Of a stretch of DNA of 64,000 nt, positions 45,865 through 55,738 are shown one piece after another (the stretch's first letter is position 1; every line of letters begins with the position of its first letter). The notes under the pieces are model-generated. The model was not told the DNA's origin, searched no databases, and worked only from the letters and a program-made list of their open reading frames with translations. Source of the stretch: CAZSBG01 sp964605145 (GTDB lineage: Bacteria; Zhuqueibacterota; Zhuqueibacteria; Thermofontimicrobiales; Thermofontimicrobiaceae); assembly GCA_964605145.1 (NCBI GenBank), contig CAZSBG010000014.1, forward strand, positions 15,719-79,718, in the 5' to 3' direction. The position numbers and the translations under genes are program-made.

Positions 45865-46335
45865 TTACCATCTAAAGTGTGCAAAAGCTTTATTTGCCTC
45901 AGCCATTTTATGCGTATCTTCACGCTTTTTAATGGATGGTCCCTCATTTTTCGAAGCAGAAATCAATTCAGCGGCAAGTTTCTCTGCCATAGTATTTTCA
46001 TTACGAGCTTTTGCGTATCCTACAACCCACCTGATTGCTAAAGCTTGTCGTCGATTCTCTTTGACTTCTACAGGTACCTGGTATGTTGCGCCGCCAACTC
46101 GTCTCGATTTAACCTCAAGAATTGGCTTTACATTTTCCAGGGCTTTTTGAAATACGTCTAATCCATTTTTGCCGGTTTTTGATTCCATGATATCAACAGC
46201 ATCGTAAAAGATTTTTTCTGCAATGCTTTTTTTACCGCGCGTCATCAAGCCATTGATGAATTTGGTAACCACAATACTATTGAATTTTGGATCGGGCAAA
46301 ATTTCTCGTGCTACTACTTTTTTTCTTCTTGGCAT
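45865..46335 (-). CDS. rpsG: 30S ribosomal protein S7
   Basis: 156 residues (MPRRKKVVAREILPDPKF start, KSRRVGGATYQVPVEV, EDTHKMAEANKAFAHFRW end). S7 nucleates the 30S head. 29 bp after rpsL; 125 bp before fusA. Confidence 0.98.
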   Translation of the reverse strand: MPRRKKVVAREILPDPKFNSIVVTKFINGLMTRGKKSIAEKIFYDAVDIMESKTGKNGLDVFQKALENVKPILEVKSRRVGGATYQVPVEVKENRRQALAIRWVVGYAKARNENTMAEKLAAELISASKNEGPSIKKREDTHKMAEANKAFAHFRW

Positions 46336-46364
46336 AGCTACATTCAGGTTTATTGATATAAAAT

Positions 46365-46739
46365 TTAGCTCTTTTTCTTCTTAGTACCGTATTTAGATCG
46401 TCCTTGAGACCGGTCTTGTACACCAGCGGTATCTAATACTCCACGAATTATATGGTAACGAACGCCGGGCAGATCCTTGACACGCCCGCCGCGTATGAGT
46501 ACGATTGAATGCTCCTGCAGGTTATGACCCTCGCCGGGAATATAGGCTGTCACTTCAAATTGATTCGACAAACGAACCCTGGCAACTTTTCTGAGCGCAG
46601 AATTCGGCTTTTTGGGCGTGGTCGTATAAACCCTCGTGCAAACCCCCCTTTTTTGTGGAGAGCCGGCAAGCGCAGGTGCAGACGTTTTTTTCTTGACCTG
46701 TTTTCTACCTTTTCTAACTAACTGATTAATCGTTGGCAA
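46365..46739 (-). CDS. rpsL: 30S ribosomal protein S12 (TTG start)
   Basis: 124 residues. The start is TTG at 46739 with GGAG 7 bases upstream; the nearby ATG codons are out of frame. The two lysines linked to streptomycin response are wild type (TPKKPNSALRKVARVRL and GGRVKDLPGVRYH). S12 monitors decoding. First gene of the str group and directly behind a good promoter. Confidence 0.96.
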   Translation of the reverse strand: MPTINQLVRKGRKQVKKKTSAPALAGSPQKRGVCTRVYTTTPKKPNSALRKVARVRLSNQFEVTAYIPGEGHNLQEHSIVLIRGGRVKDLPGVRYHIIRGVLDTAGVQDRSQGRSKYGTKKKKS

Positions 46740-46770
46740 TGTCCATCTCCATTTTTTCTACAAAGCCTTA

Positions 46771-46799
46771 AATATAAAGAAAATATTTTTAAATAGCAA
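46771..46799 (-). promoter_or_regulatory. Sigma-70-type promoter for the str operon
   Basis: TTGCTA (46794-46799), a 17-bp spacer and TATATT (46771-46776), about 32 bp before the rpsL start and just after rpoC. This would let the str group be transcribed apart from rpoBC. Confidence 0.6.
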
Positions 46800-46836
46800 T
46801 ATTTTTTTTTGATATTTATCACTTTTTTTATATCAT

Positions 46837-49800
46837 TTACGGCTCAATGCTTTCTTCAAGAACCTTTTCCTGATCATTTATGCCAGTTTCCTGCTCTTCG
46901 GATTCTTCAAATTCAGGACTATACACCTTGATACCCTTGTATTTGTTCAATCCGGTACCGGCTGGAATTAAGTGCCCCATAACCACATTCTCCTTCAACC
47001 CTCTCAGGTAATCAATTTTGCCTTCTATGGAAGCGTCGGTCAAAACCCGGGTCGTTTCCTGGAAGGAAGCTGCTGAAATAAAGCTTTCTGTTGTCAAAGA
47101 AGCCTTGGTAATACCGAGCAGCAATGGCTGAAAGCTCGCCGGTTTGGCCGGCCGTGATTTCGCAGGTGTTTTTTTCGCTTTAATCAATTTTTGATTTGTC
47201 AATTCGAATTCTTTACGTTCGAGCAGTTGATTAACCTTGAAATCTGAATCCCCTGCTTCAACAACAACAACCTTGCTACGAACCTTATTGTTCTCATCCT
47301 GGAAAATCAACCGATCCACCTGATCACCGGGCAGGTAAAATGTATCGCCGGCATCTTCGATTCTCACTTTCTGGAGCATCTGGCGCACAATTACTTCAAT
47401 GTGTTTATCATTGATTCTCACGCCCTGTAAACGATACACTTCCTGGATTTCGTTCACCAGATATTCCTGCACTTTGTTTGCACCCATAATATTAAGAATA
47501 TCATGCGGCGCAACTGATCCTTCACATAATTTTTCACCGGCAACGACGTAGTCGTTATCGTGAACCAGAATATGCTTTCCATACGGGATCTGGTAATTTT
47601 TCTCTTCCTGGCCATCCCGCGAAGTTACGGTGACTTTTCTGACGCCCCGCCGTATCTCACCAAATTTCACTTTGCCATCAATTTCGCTGACAATTGCCGG
47701 AGATTTGGGACGACGAGCTTCAAAAAGCTCTGCCACTCGCGGCAGACCACCGGTAATATCACGCGTTTTGGAAATTTCCCGGGGTATTTTCACAAGCGGG
47801 TCACCCGCTTTTACTTTATCACCGTTTTTCACCTGAATGGAAGAGCGCGTCGGTAAAATGTACGAACTGAGTTCATTTCCCTCATCATCCAGCAATTTGA
47901 TCTGGGGACTGAGGCTCCTGTTTCGCGATTCAATGACAACCCGCTGGCGCAAGCCTGTGGCCTCATCGGCCTCTTCACGGTACGTTACATTTTCGATAAT
48001 GTCCACAAATTCTACCTGTCCCGAATGGAAAGACAGAATTCCCGTGATATAGGGATCCCAACGGAACAGCACTTCCCCGCGTTTCACGTCAGTGTTATCA
48101 CTCACCAAAATTTCAGAACCGTATGGCACGATATAAACTGATAGAATGCGATTGTCTTCATCCATTAATTTAATTTTTCCATTTCGAGCAATAGCAATGG
48201 AATAGCCGTCTTCCCGATCGACATACTTCAGGTTCTCGTAAACAACTTTACCATCTTGTTTGGCCGTGGCCTGAGATTGGGCTGCAATACGCGCTGCGGT
48301 TCCACCGATGTGAAATGTTCGCAGCGTTAACTGAGTACCGGGTTCACCGATGGATTGCGCTGCCATAACACCCACAGATTCTCCATTGCCGACCAGTTTT
48401 CCCGTTGCCAAATTTCTACCATAACATAAAGAACATACACCGCGCTTGGACTCACAGGTCAACACGGAACGAATATTAACATTTTCAATTCCTGAATCGT
48501 AAATCTGGTCAGCCTTGTCTTCATTGATAAGGTCGCCGGCTTCGACCAGCACATTTCCCTGCTCATCGAATACATCTTCGGCAGAGACACGGCCGAGAAT
48601 GCGATCCCGCAAGGGCTCAATAACTTCTTCGCCTTCTTTCAAGTCGCCAATTCTCAGACCCAAAATGGTGCCACAGTCTTTTTCAGTGATTATCACATCC
48701 TGAGCAACATCCACCAGTCTTCGGGTCAGATATCCTGCGTCTGCGGTCTTTAATGCGGTGTCGGCCAAACCTTTTCGCGCACCGTGAGTGGAGATGAAGT
48801 ATTCCAAAACCGACAAACCTTCTTTAAAATTGGACTTGATCGGGTTCTCGATAATTTCGCCCATCTCACCGGTCATTTTCTTTTGCGGTTTCGCCATCAA
48901 TCCACGCATGGCTGCCAACTGTCGAATCTGTTCGCGGGAACCTCGCGCGCCGGAATCGGCCATCATATAAATGGGATTGAATCCACTCTGATTTTTCTTC
49001 AATTTTTCCCACATCGTCTCAGCGACATCACTGGTGGTGTGGGTCCAAATATCAATTATTTTATTATATCGCTCACCATCGGTAATGATTCTGTTTTCAT
49101 ACTGCTTGATTATCTTTTCAACTTGGGAAATAGAGTTATCCAGAATGACCGGTTTTTCTTCCGGCGTGATAACATCATCCATTCCAATGGTAATACCACC
49201 TTTCATCGCATAATAAAAACCCAGTTGTTTGATATCATCGAGAAAGATAGCCGTTTTATAATTGCCAAGTTTGCTGTAAACATTGGCAACAATATCTTCT
49301 ACTCGTTTTTTGGTGAGTAATTCATTCACAAACTCAATTTCTTTTGGAAGTATTTGGTTGAACAAAATCCGACCTGTGGTTGTTTCAACCATTTTATTAT
49401 TGATTCTCACCTTGATCTTCGTATGCAGACCCACGGCTCCATTTTCATAAGCTAATACAACTTCGTTGGGGGATGAAAATATCTTTCCCTCACCGATATC
49501 GCCGAGCCTGGTTTTTGTGAGATAATAACAGCCTAACACAATGTCCTGGCTGGGCACGGCAACCGGTCTGCCATTTGCCGGCGATAAAATATTGTGGGTC
49601 GAAAGCATAAGGACTTTTGTTTCGACCTGTGCAAAAAATGACAATGGAATATGAACCGCCATTTGATCGCCATCGAAATCAGCATTAAATGCTGCACATA
49701 CAAGGGGATGAACCTGAATTGCCTTTCCTTCGATGAGGACCGGCTGAAAAGCCTGAATTCCCAGGCGATGAAGCGTTGGCGCACGGTTGAGCAGGATGGG

Positions 49801-51090
49801 ATGATCTTCTATAATTTCCTCCAGAATCTCCCACACTTCGCTCCCGCGTTTTTCAACCATTTTTTTCGCGCTCTTCACCGTTTTAACAAGTCCTCGCGCA
49901 ACGAGCTTACGAATGACGAACGGCTTGAATAGTTCCAGCGCCATTTCTTTGGGTAAACCGCATTCGTGCATCTTCAACTCAGGGCCAACCACAATCACAG
50001 AACGTCCTGAATAGTCAATACGTTTTCCAAGGAGGTTCTGACGGAAACGACCCTGTTTTCCTCGAAGCATGTCGGACAAAGATTTCAGTGCCCGGTTTCC
50101 ATCCGACCGAACCGCCGCAGTTTTACGCCCGTTATCGAAAAGCGAATCCACAGCTTCCTGAAGCATGCGTTTTTCATTTCGAAGAATTACCTCAGGCGCC
50201 TTTATCTCTAAAAGCTTTTTCAATCGATTATTACGGATGATGACACGTCTGTACAAATCGTTCAAGTCTGATGTGGCGAATCGGCCGCCTTCCAGCGGCA
50301 CCAAAGGACGCAGTTCCGGGGGAATCACCGGAATAACGGTCATCACCATCCAATCGGCTTTGTTTTCTTTATGAAATTTACTGCGTTTGAACGCTTCAAT
50401 TACCTTCAAGCGTTTCAGTGCTTCGGTTTTTCGTTGAATCGACGAATCCACCTGGCTCTGATGACGCAATTCCTCGGATACCTGTTCAATATCCGTGCTT
50501 CGAAGCAATTCTAATACAGCTTCACCGCCGATTTTAACAACAAACCGTTCACTTTCATCTTCGGTATCCTCGGTCACTTCCGGGTACTCACTGATAATAC
50601 CGAAGTATTCTTCCTCGCTGATCAGTTCTTTCGCTTTTAATCCGCTCTTCCCTGGTTGTATCACAACATAGGATTCGTAGTAGATTATTTTTTCCAGATC
50701 GGACATGCTCATGCCAAGGATATATCCAATCTTGGAAGGAAGTGACTTCCAGTACCAGATATGAACCACGGGGACCGCCAGTGTAATATGGCCCATTCGC
50801 TCTCGGCGAACGCTTTTCATGGTAACTTCTACGCCACAGCGGTCACAAATGATTCCTTTATATCGTATTCGTTTGTACTTTCCACAATGACATTCCCAAT
50901 CGCGTACCGGTCCAAATATTTTCTCACAAAAAAGCCCGTCTTTTTCAGGCTTAAAGGAGCGGTAGTTAATTGTTTCCGGCTTTGTAACCTCTCCATGCGA
51001 ACGTTCTAAAATTTTGTCCGGCGATGAAAGGTTGATTGATATTGCCGTAAAATTTGATTTGCTTGTCATATCTTGTTTTGTTGACAGCAT
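46837..51090 (-). CDS. rpoC: DNA-directed RNA polymerase subunit beta-prime
   Basis: 1417 residues from the ATG at 51090, which has GGAGGTG 8 bases upstream; a TTG six codons earlier is the alternative. The catalytic motif NADFDGDQMAVH with its three Asp residues is intact, with the N-terminal zinc ribbon (CHCGKYKRIRYKGIICDRCG), LLNRAPTLHRLGIQAF and the second zinc cluster (CESKRGVCSLCYGR). It ends in an acidic tail. It is 179 bp downstream of rpoB. Confidence 0.98.
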   Translation of the reverse strand: MLSTKQDMTSKSNFTAISINLSSPDKILERSHGEVTKPETINYRSFKPEKDGLFCEKIFGPVRDWECHCGKYKRIRYKGIICDRCGVEVTMKSVRRERMGHITLAVPVVHIWYWKSLPSKIGYILGMSMSDLEKIIYYESYVVIQPGKSGLKAKELISEEEYFGIISEYPEVTEDTEDESERFVVKIGGEAVLELLRSTDIEQVSEELRHQSQVDSSIQRKTEALKRLKVIEAFKRSKFHKENKADWMVMTVIPVIPPELRPLVPLEGGRFATSDLNDLYRRVIIRNNRLKKLLEIKAPEVILRNEKRMLQEAVDSLFDNGRKTAAVRSDGNRALKSLSDMLRGKQGRFRQNLLGKRIDYSGRSVIVVGPELKMHECGLPKEMALELFKPFVIRKLVARGLVKTVKSAKKMVEKRGSEVWEILEEIIEDHPILLNRAPTLHRLGIQAFQPVLIEGKAIQVHPLVCAAFNADFDGDQMAVHIPLSFFAQVETKVLMLSTHNILSPANGRPVAVPSQDIVLGCYYLTKTRLGDIGEGKIFSSPNEVVLAYENGAVGLHTKIKVRINNKMVETTTGRILFNQILPKEIEFVNELLTKKRVEDIVANVYSKLGNYKTAIFLDDIKQLGFYYAMKGGITIGMDDVITPEEKPVILDNSISQVEKIIKQYENRIITDGERYNKIIDIWTHTTSDVAETMWEKLKKNQSGFNPIYMMADSGARGSREQIRQLAAMRGLMAKPQKKMTGEMGEIIENPIKSNFKEGLSVLEYFISTHGARKGLADTALKTADAGYLTRRLVDVAQDVIITEKDCGTILGLRIGDLKEGEEVIEPLRDRILGRVSAEDVFDEQGNVLVEAGDLINEDKADQIYDSGIENVNIRSVLTCESKRGVCSLCYGRNLATGKLVGNGESVGVMAAQSIGEPGTQLTLRTFHIGGTAARIAAQSQATAKQDGKVVYENLKYVDREDGYSIAIARNGKIKLMDEDNRILSVYIVPYGSEILVSDNTDVKRGEVLFRWDPYITGILSFHSGQVEFVDIIENVTYREEADEATGLRQRVVIESRNRSLSPQIKLLDDEGNELSSYILPTRSSIQVKNGDKVKAGDPLVKIPREISKTRDITGGLPRVAELFEARRPKSPAIVSEIDGKVKFGEIRRGVRKVTVTSRDGQEEKNYQIPYGKHILVHDNDYVVAGEKLCEGSVAPHDILNIMGANKVQEYLVNEIQEVYRLQGVRINDKHIEVIVRQMLQKVRIEDAGDTFYLPGDQVDRLIFQDENNKVRSKVVVVEAGDSDFKVNQLLERKEFELTNQKLIKAKKTPAKSRPAKPASFQPLLLGITKASLTTESFISAASFQETTRVLTDASIEGKIDYLRGLKENVVMGHLIPAGTGLNKYKGIKVYSPEFEESEEQETGINDQEKVLEESIEP

Positions 51091-51098
51091 ATAGGGAA

Positions 51099-51128
51099 CA
51101 CCTCCCAAATGGAAATTAATTCTTTGGG
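51099..51128 (-). promoter_or_regulatory. Hairpin overlapping the rpoC Shine-Dalgarno
   Basis: CCCAAA at 51104-51109 pairs with TTTGGG at 51123-51128 across a 13-base loop. On the RNA the arm at 51104-51106 supplies the first three G of the GGGAGGTG ribosome site (51099-51106). The stem is only 6 bp, so it may be chance. Confidence 0.25.
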
Positions 51129-51269
51129 AATTATATTTATTTTAATGATGTCATAGACAATAAATTGAGCGTGAGTATGTGCAAAAACAGAGGATTTACA
51201 ACCCTATTTTCTGCCTATGAAATCAACTTATTCCGCTTTGACCCAGTGAATTGATATGTCGATCTATGT

Positions 51270-54200
51270 TCATTTGTCCAATATATCCAGCAGTTCAACA
51301 TCGAGTCCCAATCCCATTAATTCCCGAATCAACACGTTGAATGATTCGGGCAGACCGGGATCGGGCAATGTATCGCCTTTTACAATCGCCTCGTAAACCT
51401 TTGAGCGACCCCGCACATCATCCGACTTGACAGTTAATATTTCCTGCAATGTATGAGCCGCACCATAAGCTTCCAATGCCCAGACTTCCATCTCTCCAAA
51501 CCGCTGCCCACCAAACTGCGCCTTTCCTCCGAGCGGCTGCTGGGTGATGAGCGAATATGGACCAATGGAACGAGCATGAATTTTATCTTCTACGAGATGC
51601 GAAAGTTTCATTATATATATATAACCAACCGTGACTTCGGCATCGAATTTCTCTCCTGTTTGGCCATCATAGAGAATGCTTTTTCCGCTTACCGGCAGGT
51701 TGGCTTTTTTCATTTCAGCTTGAATTTCTTCATATTCAGCGCCATCAAAAACCGGGGTGGCATAGATCACGTCCAATATTTTTGCGGCCCAACCCAGATT
51801 GGTTTCCATAATCTGCCCCAGGTTCATTCGGGATGGTACGCCCAGAGGATTCAGCACGATATCAACCGGCGTGCCGTCTGGCATAAATGGCATATCTTCC
51901 ATGGGGACGATCCTTGCGACAACGCCTTTGTTTCCATGACGTCCGGCCATTTTATCACCGACCATCAGTTTTCGTTTTTTAGCCACGTACACTTTTGCCA
52001 ATTGAACAATTCCCGGTGGCAGTTCATCGCCCACTGTAATCTTGAATTTCTTCAATTCATATTCTTCATTCAGTGACGCGAGACGTTCGTAATATTTTTC
52101 CAATATTTCGCTGATCAATTGATTCCTTTCCTCGTCTTCCACCAGTGGTTTGGTCAAATCAAGGATATCGAAATCAACATCTTCCATCACTTCTTTTTTG
52201 AGCAGGGCTTTTGCCCGGATGACGACCTTGCCGGTTTCCAAATCGCGAATACCGGCAGACAATTGTCCGTCCAGCACTTTAACCAACTTGCTGTCGCGCA
52301 TCTTTCGAATTCTTGTTTTTTCAGCGCTTAGCCAGGCATCGAGTTCCTCGACCTTTTTCTTGTCCTGGCGTTTTGTTTTAGCATCTCTTTTCTTTCTGGA
52401 GAAAAGCTTGGTGTCGATGACGATTCCTTTTAAACCGGTCGACGCTTTCAGCGATGCATCTTTTACATCTCCTGCCTTTTCTCCAAATATTGCTTTTAAT
52501 AATTTTTCTTCAGGGGTTGGATCTGTTTCACCTTTTGGCGTTACTTTACCAACCAGGATATCGCCTTCTTTTACTTCTGCGCCAACGCGGACAATACCAT
52601 TTTCGTCCAGGTCTTTTGTTGCTTCTTCACTTATATTCGGAATTTCTCTTGTTAATTCTTCTTCACCCCGTTTGGTATCGCGAACTTGGAGTTCAAATTC
52701 TTCGATATGAATTGAGGTGTAAACATCATCCTGAACACATCGTTCTGAAATAACAATCGCATCTTCAAAATTATAGCCGCGCCAGGGCATAAAGGCGACC
52801 AGCACATTCTTTCCAAGCGCAAGTTCTCCACCTTGCGTTGCGCATCCATCTGCTAACACGTCACCGGTTTTTACCCGGTCACCCTCTTTGACAATAGGTA
52901 TCTGATTGATGCAGGTGTCCTGGTTCGTTCGCATGAATTTGGTCAGTGGGTACACCGTTTTCTCATCAGATTCAAAATCGAGAAGTGCTTCCAGGTCCAG
53001 TTCTTCTGACATTTCTATCTCCTCACTGCGAACGACAATTTCATCGGAGGACACTTTTTCAACAATGCCATCAGTTTCGCTGGTAATAAGCGCTCGTGAA
53101 TCTTGAGCCACCTTACCCTCAAGACCAGTTCCAACAATTGGAGTTTCAGGTTGTAGCAGTGGTACGGATTGCCGTTGCATATTGGATCCCATCAATGCCC
53201 GGTTCGCATCATCATGTTCCAGAAACGGGATAAGGGATGCAGCGGCAGATACCATTTGTGTCGGAGAAACGTCCATATAGTCAACCATTTCCGGCGACAC
53301 TAACGGGAAATCACCTCGAAATCGCACCTGTACTTTTTCATTGATAAATCTTCCCTTTTCGTCCAATGGTGCGTTGGCCTGGGCAATTCGTAATTGTTCC
53401 TCATCGTCGGCAGACAGATAGTGAATTTCTTCGGTCACCTTCCCGTCAACAACTTTGCGATAGGGCGTTTCAATGAATCCCAACTGATTGATTCGGGCAA
53501 AGGTTGTTAATGAAGAAATGAGACCAATATTTGGACCTTCAGGCGTTTCAATGGGACAGAGACGGCCGTAGTGTGTATAATGCACATCACGAACTTCGAA
53601 GCCTGCTCTTTCCCGCGTTAGACCCCCGGGTCCCAGGGCAGAAAGACGACGCTTATGTGTCATTTCCGCCAAAGGATTGGTCTGATCCATGAACTGTGAT
53701 AACTGACTGGTGCCGAAAAATGTATTGATAACAGACAGAATGGTTCGTGCGTTAATCAAATCCTGCGGCGTAAGATTCTCATTTTCCCGAAGATTCATGC
53801 GCTCTTTCACTGTCCGAGCCATACGAGATAAACCAACACTCATCTGAGCGCCTAACTGTTCGCCCACAGTTTTGATGCGTCGATTCCCCAGATGATCGAT
53901 ATCGTCTGAAGTACGTTTACCATTCCTTAAATCAAGCAGATATTTGATGATTGAAACAATATCTTCCTTTGTCAAAACCGTCAAATCCAGATCGATGTCC
54001 TGACTTAATTTTTTGTTCAATCGATAGCGTCCCACCTGACCCAGATCATATCGTTTGGGATTGAAGAACAACCGATCGACCAGACTTCTTGCTGTTTCAA
54101 GATCAGGCGCATCACCTGAACGCAATTGACGATAAATCAATTCCAGCGCTTCTTTTTCTGACTTTGACGGGTCTTTGTGAAGCGTGTTATTAATAACATC

Positions 54201-55073
54201 CGGACTGAGCGTCGCGCTTCTTTTAAGAAACTTGATTGAAGTAACATCTGTGTCTTTTTTAATTCGCTCCAGAACATCTTTTTCCAGAATTGAATTTTTT
54301 TCGACCAGAATTTCACCTGTTTCATAATCGATGATATCGAGTAGCACTGTCTGATCCAAAAACGAATCAATATTGGGATCATTAATATCGACTTCCTCGA
54401 TAAGATCAAAAAGCTCGAACAATTGCTGATCAGTTGAAAAACCGAGAGCTCGCAGTAATGCGGTTACCGGAAATTTTTTCCGCCGGTCAATATAGACATA
54501 CATGACATCATTGATATCCGTGAGGAATTCCAGCCATGACCCTCGCAACGGGATAATTCTCGCTGAAAATATCTTCGTGCCATTGGGATGTTTCATCTCG
54601 TCAAAGAACACACCTGGAGAACGGTGCAATTGGCTAACTATGATTCGTTCCGCACCGTTGATAATGAACGTTCCACGGTTTGTCATGACAGGGATGTTTC
54701 CCAAATACACGATTTGTTCAATTGTATCTGTTATCTCTTCTTCTTCGCTTTCAGGGTCTCTCACGGAAAGGCGCAATTTTGCTTTTAATGGCACAGAATA
54801 TGTACCGCCCCTTTCCTGGCATTCTTTCAAATCGTATTTTGGTTTCTCGAGATAATATGATACAAATTCGAGAATGAAATTTTCCCGACTATCCACAATT
54901 GGAAAAATGCTGGTGAAAACAGCTTGCAGTCCTTTGTTTACTCGTTTATCAGGCGTCACATTGGCTTGTAAAAAGTCCTCAAATGACTCCAATTGAATAT
55001 TGAGCAAATCCGGCAGGTCTGCAATTTTTACAATTTTGGAAAATGTTTTTCTTGGTTTTATTTTTGTTGACAT
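51270..55073 (-). CDS. rpoB: DNA-directed RNA polymerase subunit beta
   Basis: 1267 residues from the ATG at 55073, chosen because AAAGGGG lies upstream; the frame opens eight codons earlier at 55097. The rifampicin region is wild type (SQLSQFMDQTNPLAEMTHKR, then RLSALGPGGL), as is CPIETPEGPNIGL. The C-terminal GGKAQFGGQRFGEMEVWALEAYGA is present. The beta subunit forms the active-site cleft with RpoC. It follows rplL after a hairpin-containing gap. Confidence 0.97.
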   Translation of the reverse strand: MSTKIKPRKTFSKIVKIADLPDLLNIQLESFEDFLQANVTPDKRVNKGLQAVFTSIFPIVDSRENFILEFVSYYLEKPKYDLKECQERGGTYSVPLKAKLRLSVRDPESEEEEITDTIEQIVYLGNIPVMTNRGTFIINGAERIIVSQLHRSPGVFFDEMKHPNGTKIFSARIIPLRGSWLEFLTDINDVMYVYIDRRKKFPVTALLRALGFSTDQQLFELFDLIEEVDINDPNIDSFLDQTVLLDIIDYETGEILVEKNSILEKDVLERIKKDTDVTSIKFLKRSATLSPDVINNTLHKDPSKSEKEALELIYRQLRSGDAPDLETARSLVDRLFFNPKRYDLGQVGRYRLNKKLSQDIDLDLTVLTKEDIVSIIKYLLDLRNGKRTSDDIDHLGNRRIKTVGEQLGAQMSVGLSRMARTVKERMNLRENENLTPQDLINARTILSVINTFFGTSQLSQFMDQTNPLAEMTHKRRLSALGPGGLTRERAGFEVRDVHYTHYGRLCPIETPEGPNIGLISSLTTFARINQLGFIETPYRKVVDGKVTEEIHYLSADDEEQLRIAQANAPLDEKGRFINEKVQVRFRGDFPLVSPEMVDYMDVSPTQMVSAAASLIPFLEHDDANRALMGSNMQRQSVPLLQPETPIVGTGLEGKVAQDSRALITSETDGIVEKVSSDEIVVRSEEIEMSEELDLEALLDFESDEKTVYPLTKFMRTNQDTCINQIPIVKEGDRVKTGDVLADGCATQGGELALGKNVLVAFMPWRGYNFEDAIVISERCVQDDVYTSIHIEEFELQVRDTKRGEEELTREIPNISEEATKDLDENGIVRVGAEVKEGDILVGKVTPKGETDPTPEEKLLKAIFGEKAGDVKDASLKASTGLKGIVIDTKLFSRKKRDAKTKRQDKKKVEELDAWLSAEKTRIRKMRDSKLVKVLDGQLSAGIRDLETGKVVIRAKALLKKEVMEDVDFDILDLTKPLVEDEERNQLISEILEKYYERLASLNEEYELKKFKITVGDELPPGIVQLAKVYVAKKRKLMVGDKMAGRHGNKGVVARIVPMEDMPFMPDGTPVDIVLNPLGVPSRMNLGQIMETNLGWAAKILDVIYATPVFDGAEYEEIQAEMKKANLPVSGKSILYDGQTGEKFDAEVTVGYIYIMKLSHLVEDKIHARSIGPYSLITQQPLGGKAQFGGQRFGEMEVWALEAYGAAHTLQEILTVKSDDVRGRSKVYEAIVKGDTLPDPGLPESFNVLIRELMGLGLDVELLDILDK

Positions 55074-55130
55074 GAAGAGATTAACCCCTTTCAACATCCA
55101 CAGCTAAATTGGTCATAACATAAAAAATAA

Positions 55131-55182
55131 TCTTCGAAACACGTTAATAATAATAGAATTAATTTAACAATGATTTCGAAGA
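55131..55182 (-). promoter_or_regulatory. Hairpin in the rplL-rpoB gap
   Basis: TCTTCGAAA (55131-55139) and TTTCGAAGA (55174-55182) form a perfect 9-bp stem with a 34-base loop, between the rplL stop and the rpoB start. In E. coli the same gap holds an attenuator and an RNase III site. There is no U-run, so a processing site is more likely than a terminator. Confidence 0.4.
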
Positions 55183-55222
55183 ATATTTAGAATCAAAGGA
55201 AGATATATTAGAATCAAGTAAT

Positions 55223-55696
55223 TTACTTAATTTCTATTGTCGCACCGACCTCTTCGAATTTTTTCTTAATTTCTTCGGCTTCTTCCTTTGGAACAGCTTC
55301 TTTTACCGGCTTGGGAGCAGAATCAACCAGGTCTTTTGCTTCTTTCAAACCTAACGATGTAATCTCTCGGACTACCTTAATAACCTGAATTTTCTTGTCT
55401 CCAATAGCAGTGAGAACAGCGTCAAATTCGGTTTTTTCTTCTGCTTCTTCCTGAGCAGCGGCAGCGGGTGCACCTGCCATTGCCATGGGTGCCATGGCAG
55501 CAGCTTGAGCGGAAACTCCAAATTTATCTTCCAACTCTTTTATCAACTCAACCAGTTCGAGTACTGATAATTTTTCGATAGTTTCGACTATTTTGCCTAC
55601 ACCATTGCTACTTTTTTTGCTTGCAGATTTTTTTGCCGGAGTTTTTTTTGCAGCAGCTTTTTCCACTGTAGCTTTGCTCTCCTTTACATCAGACAT
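55223..55696 (-). CDS. rplL: 50S ribosomal protein L7/L12 with a basic N-terminal extension
   Basis: 157 residues, about 30 more than usual. The standard L12 part starts near residue 34 (dimer domain IVETIEKLSVLELVELIKEL, Ala-rich hinge, C-terminal domain KTEFDAVLTAIGDKKIQVIK to ATIEIK). Ahead of it is a Lys/Ala/Ser segment (KKTPAKKSASKKSS, residues 17-30). GGAGGA lies 6 bases before the first ATG and no in-frame ATG follows before residue 68, so the extension is probably real. L12 recruits elongation factors to the ribosome. Confidence 0.96.
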   Translation of the reverse strand: MSDVKESKATVEKAAAKKTPAKKSASKKSSNGVGKIVETIEKLSVLELVELIKELEDKFGVSAQAAAMAPMAMAGAPAAAAQEEAEEKTEFDAVLTAIGDKKIQVIKVVREITSLGLKEAKDLVDSAPKPVKEAVPKEEAEEIKKKFEEVGATIEIK

Positions 55697-55738
55697 TTCT
55701 AATCCTCCGTAATAAATTAAATTGTAAAAATACCACTA

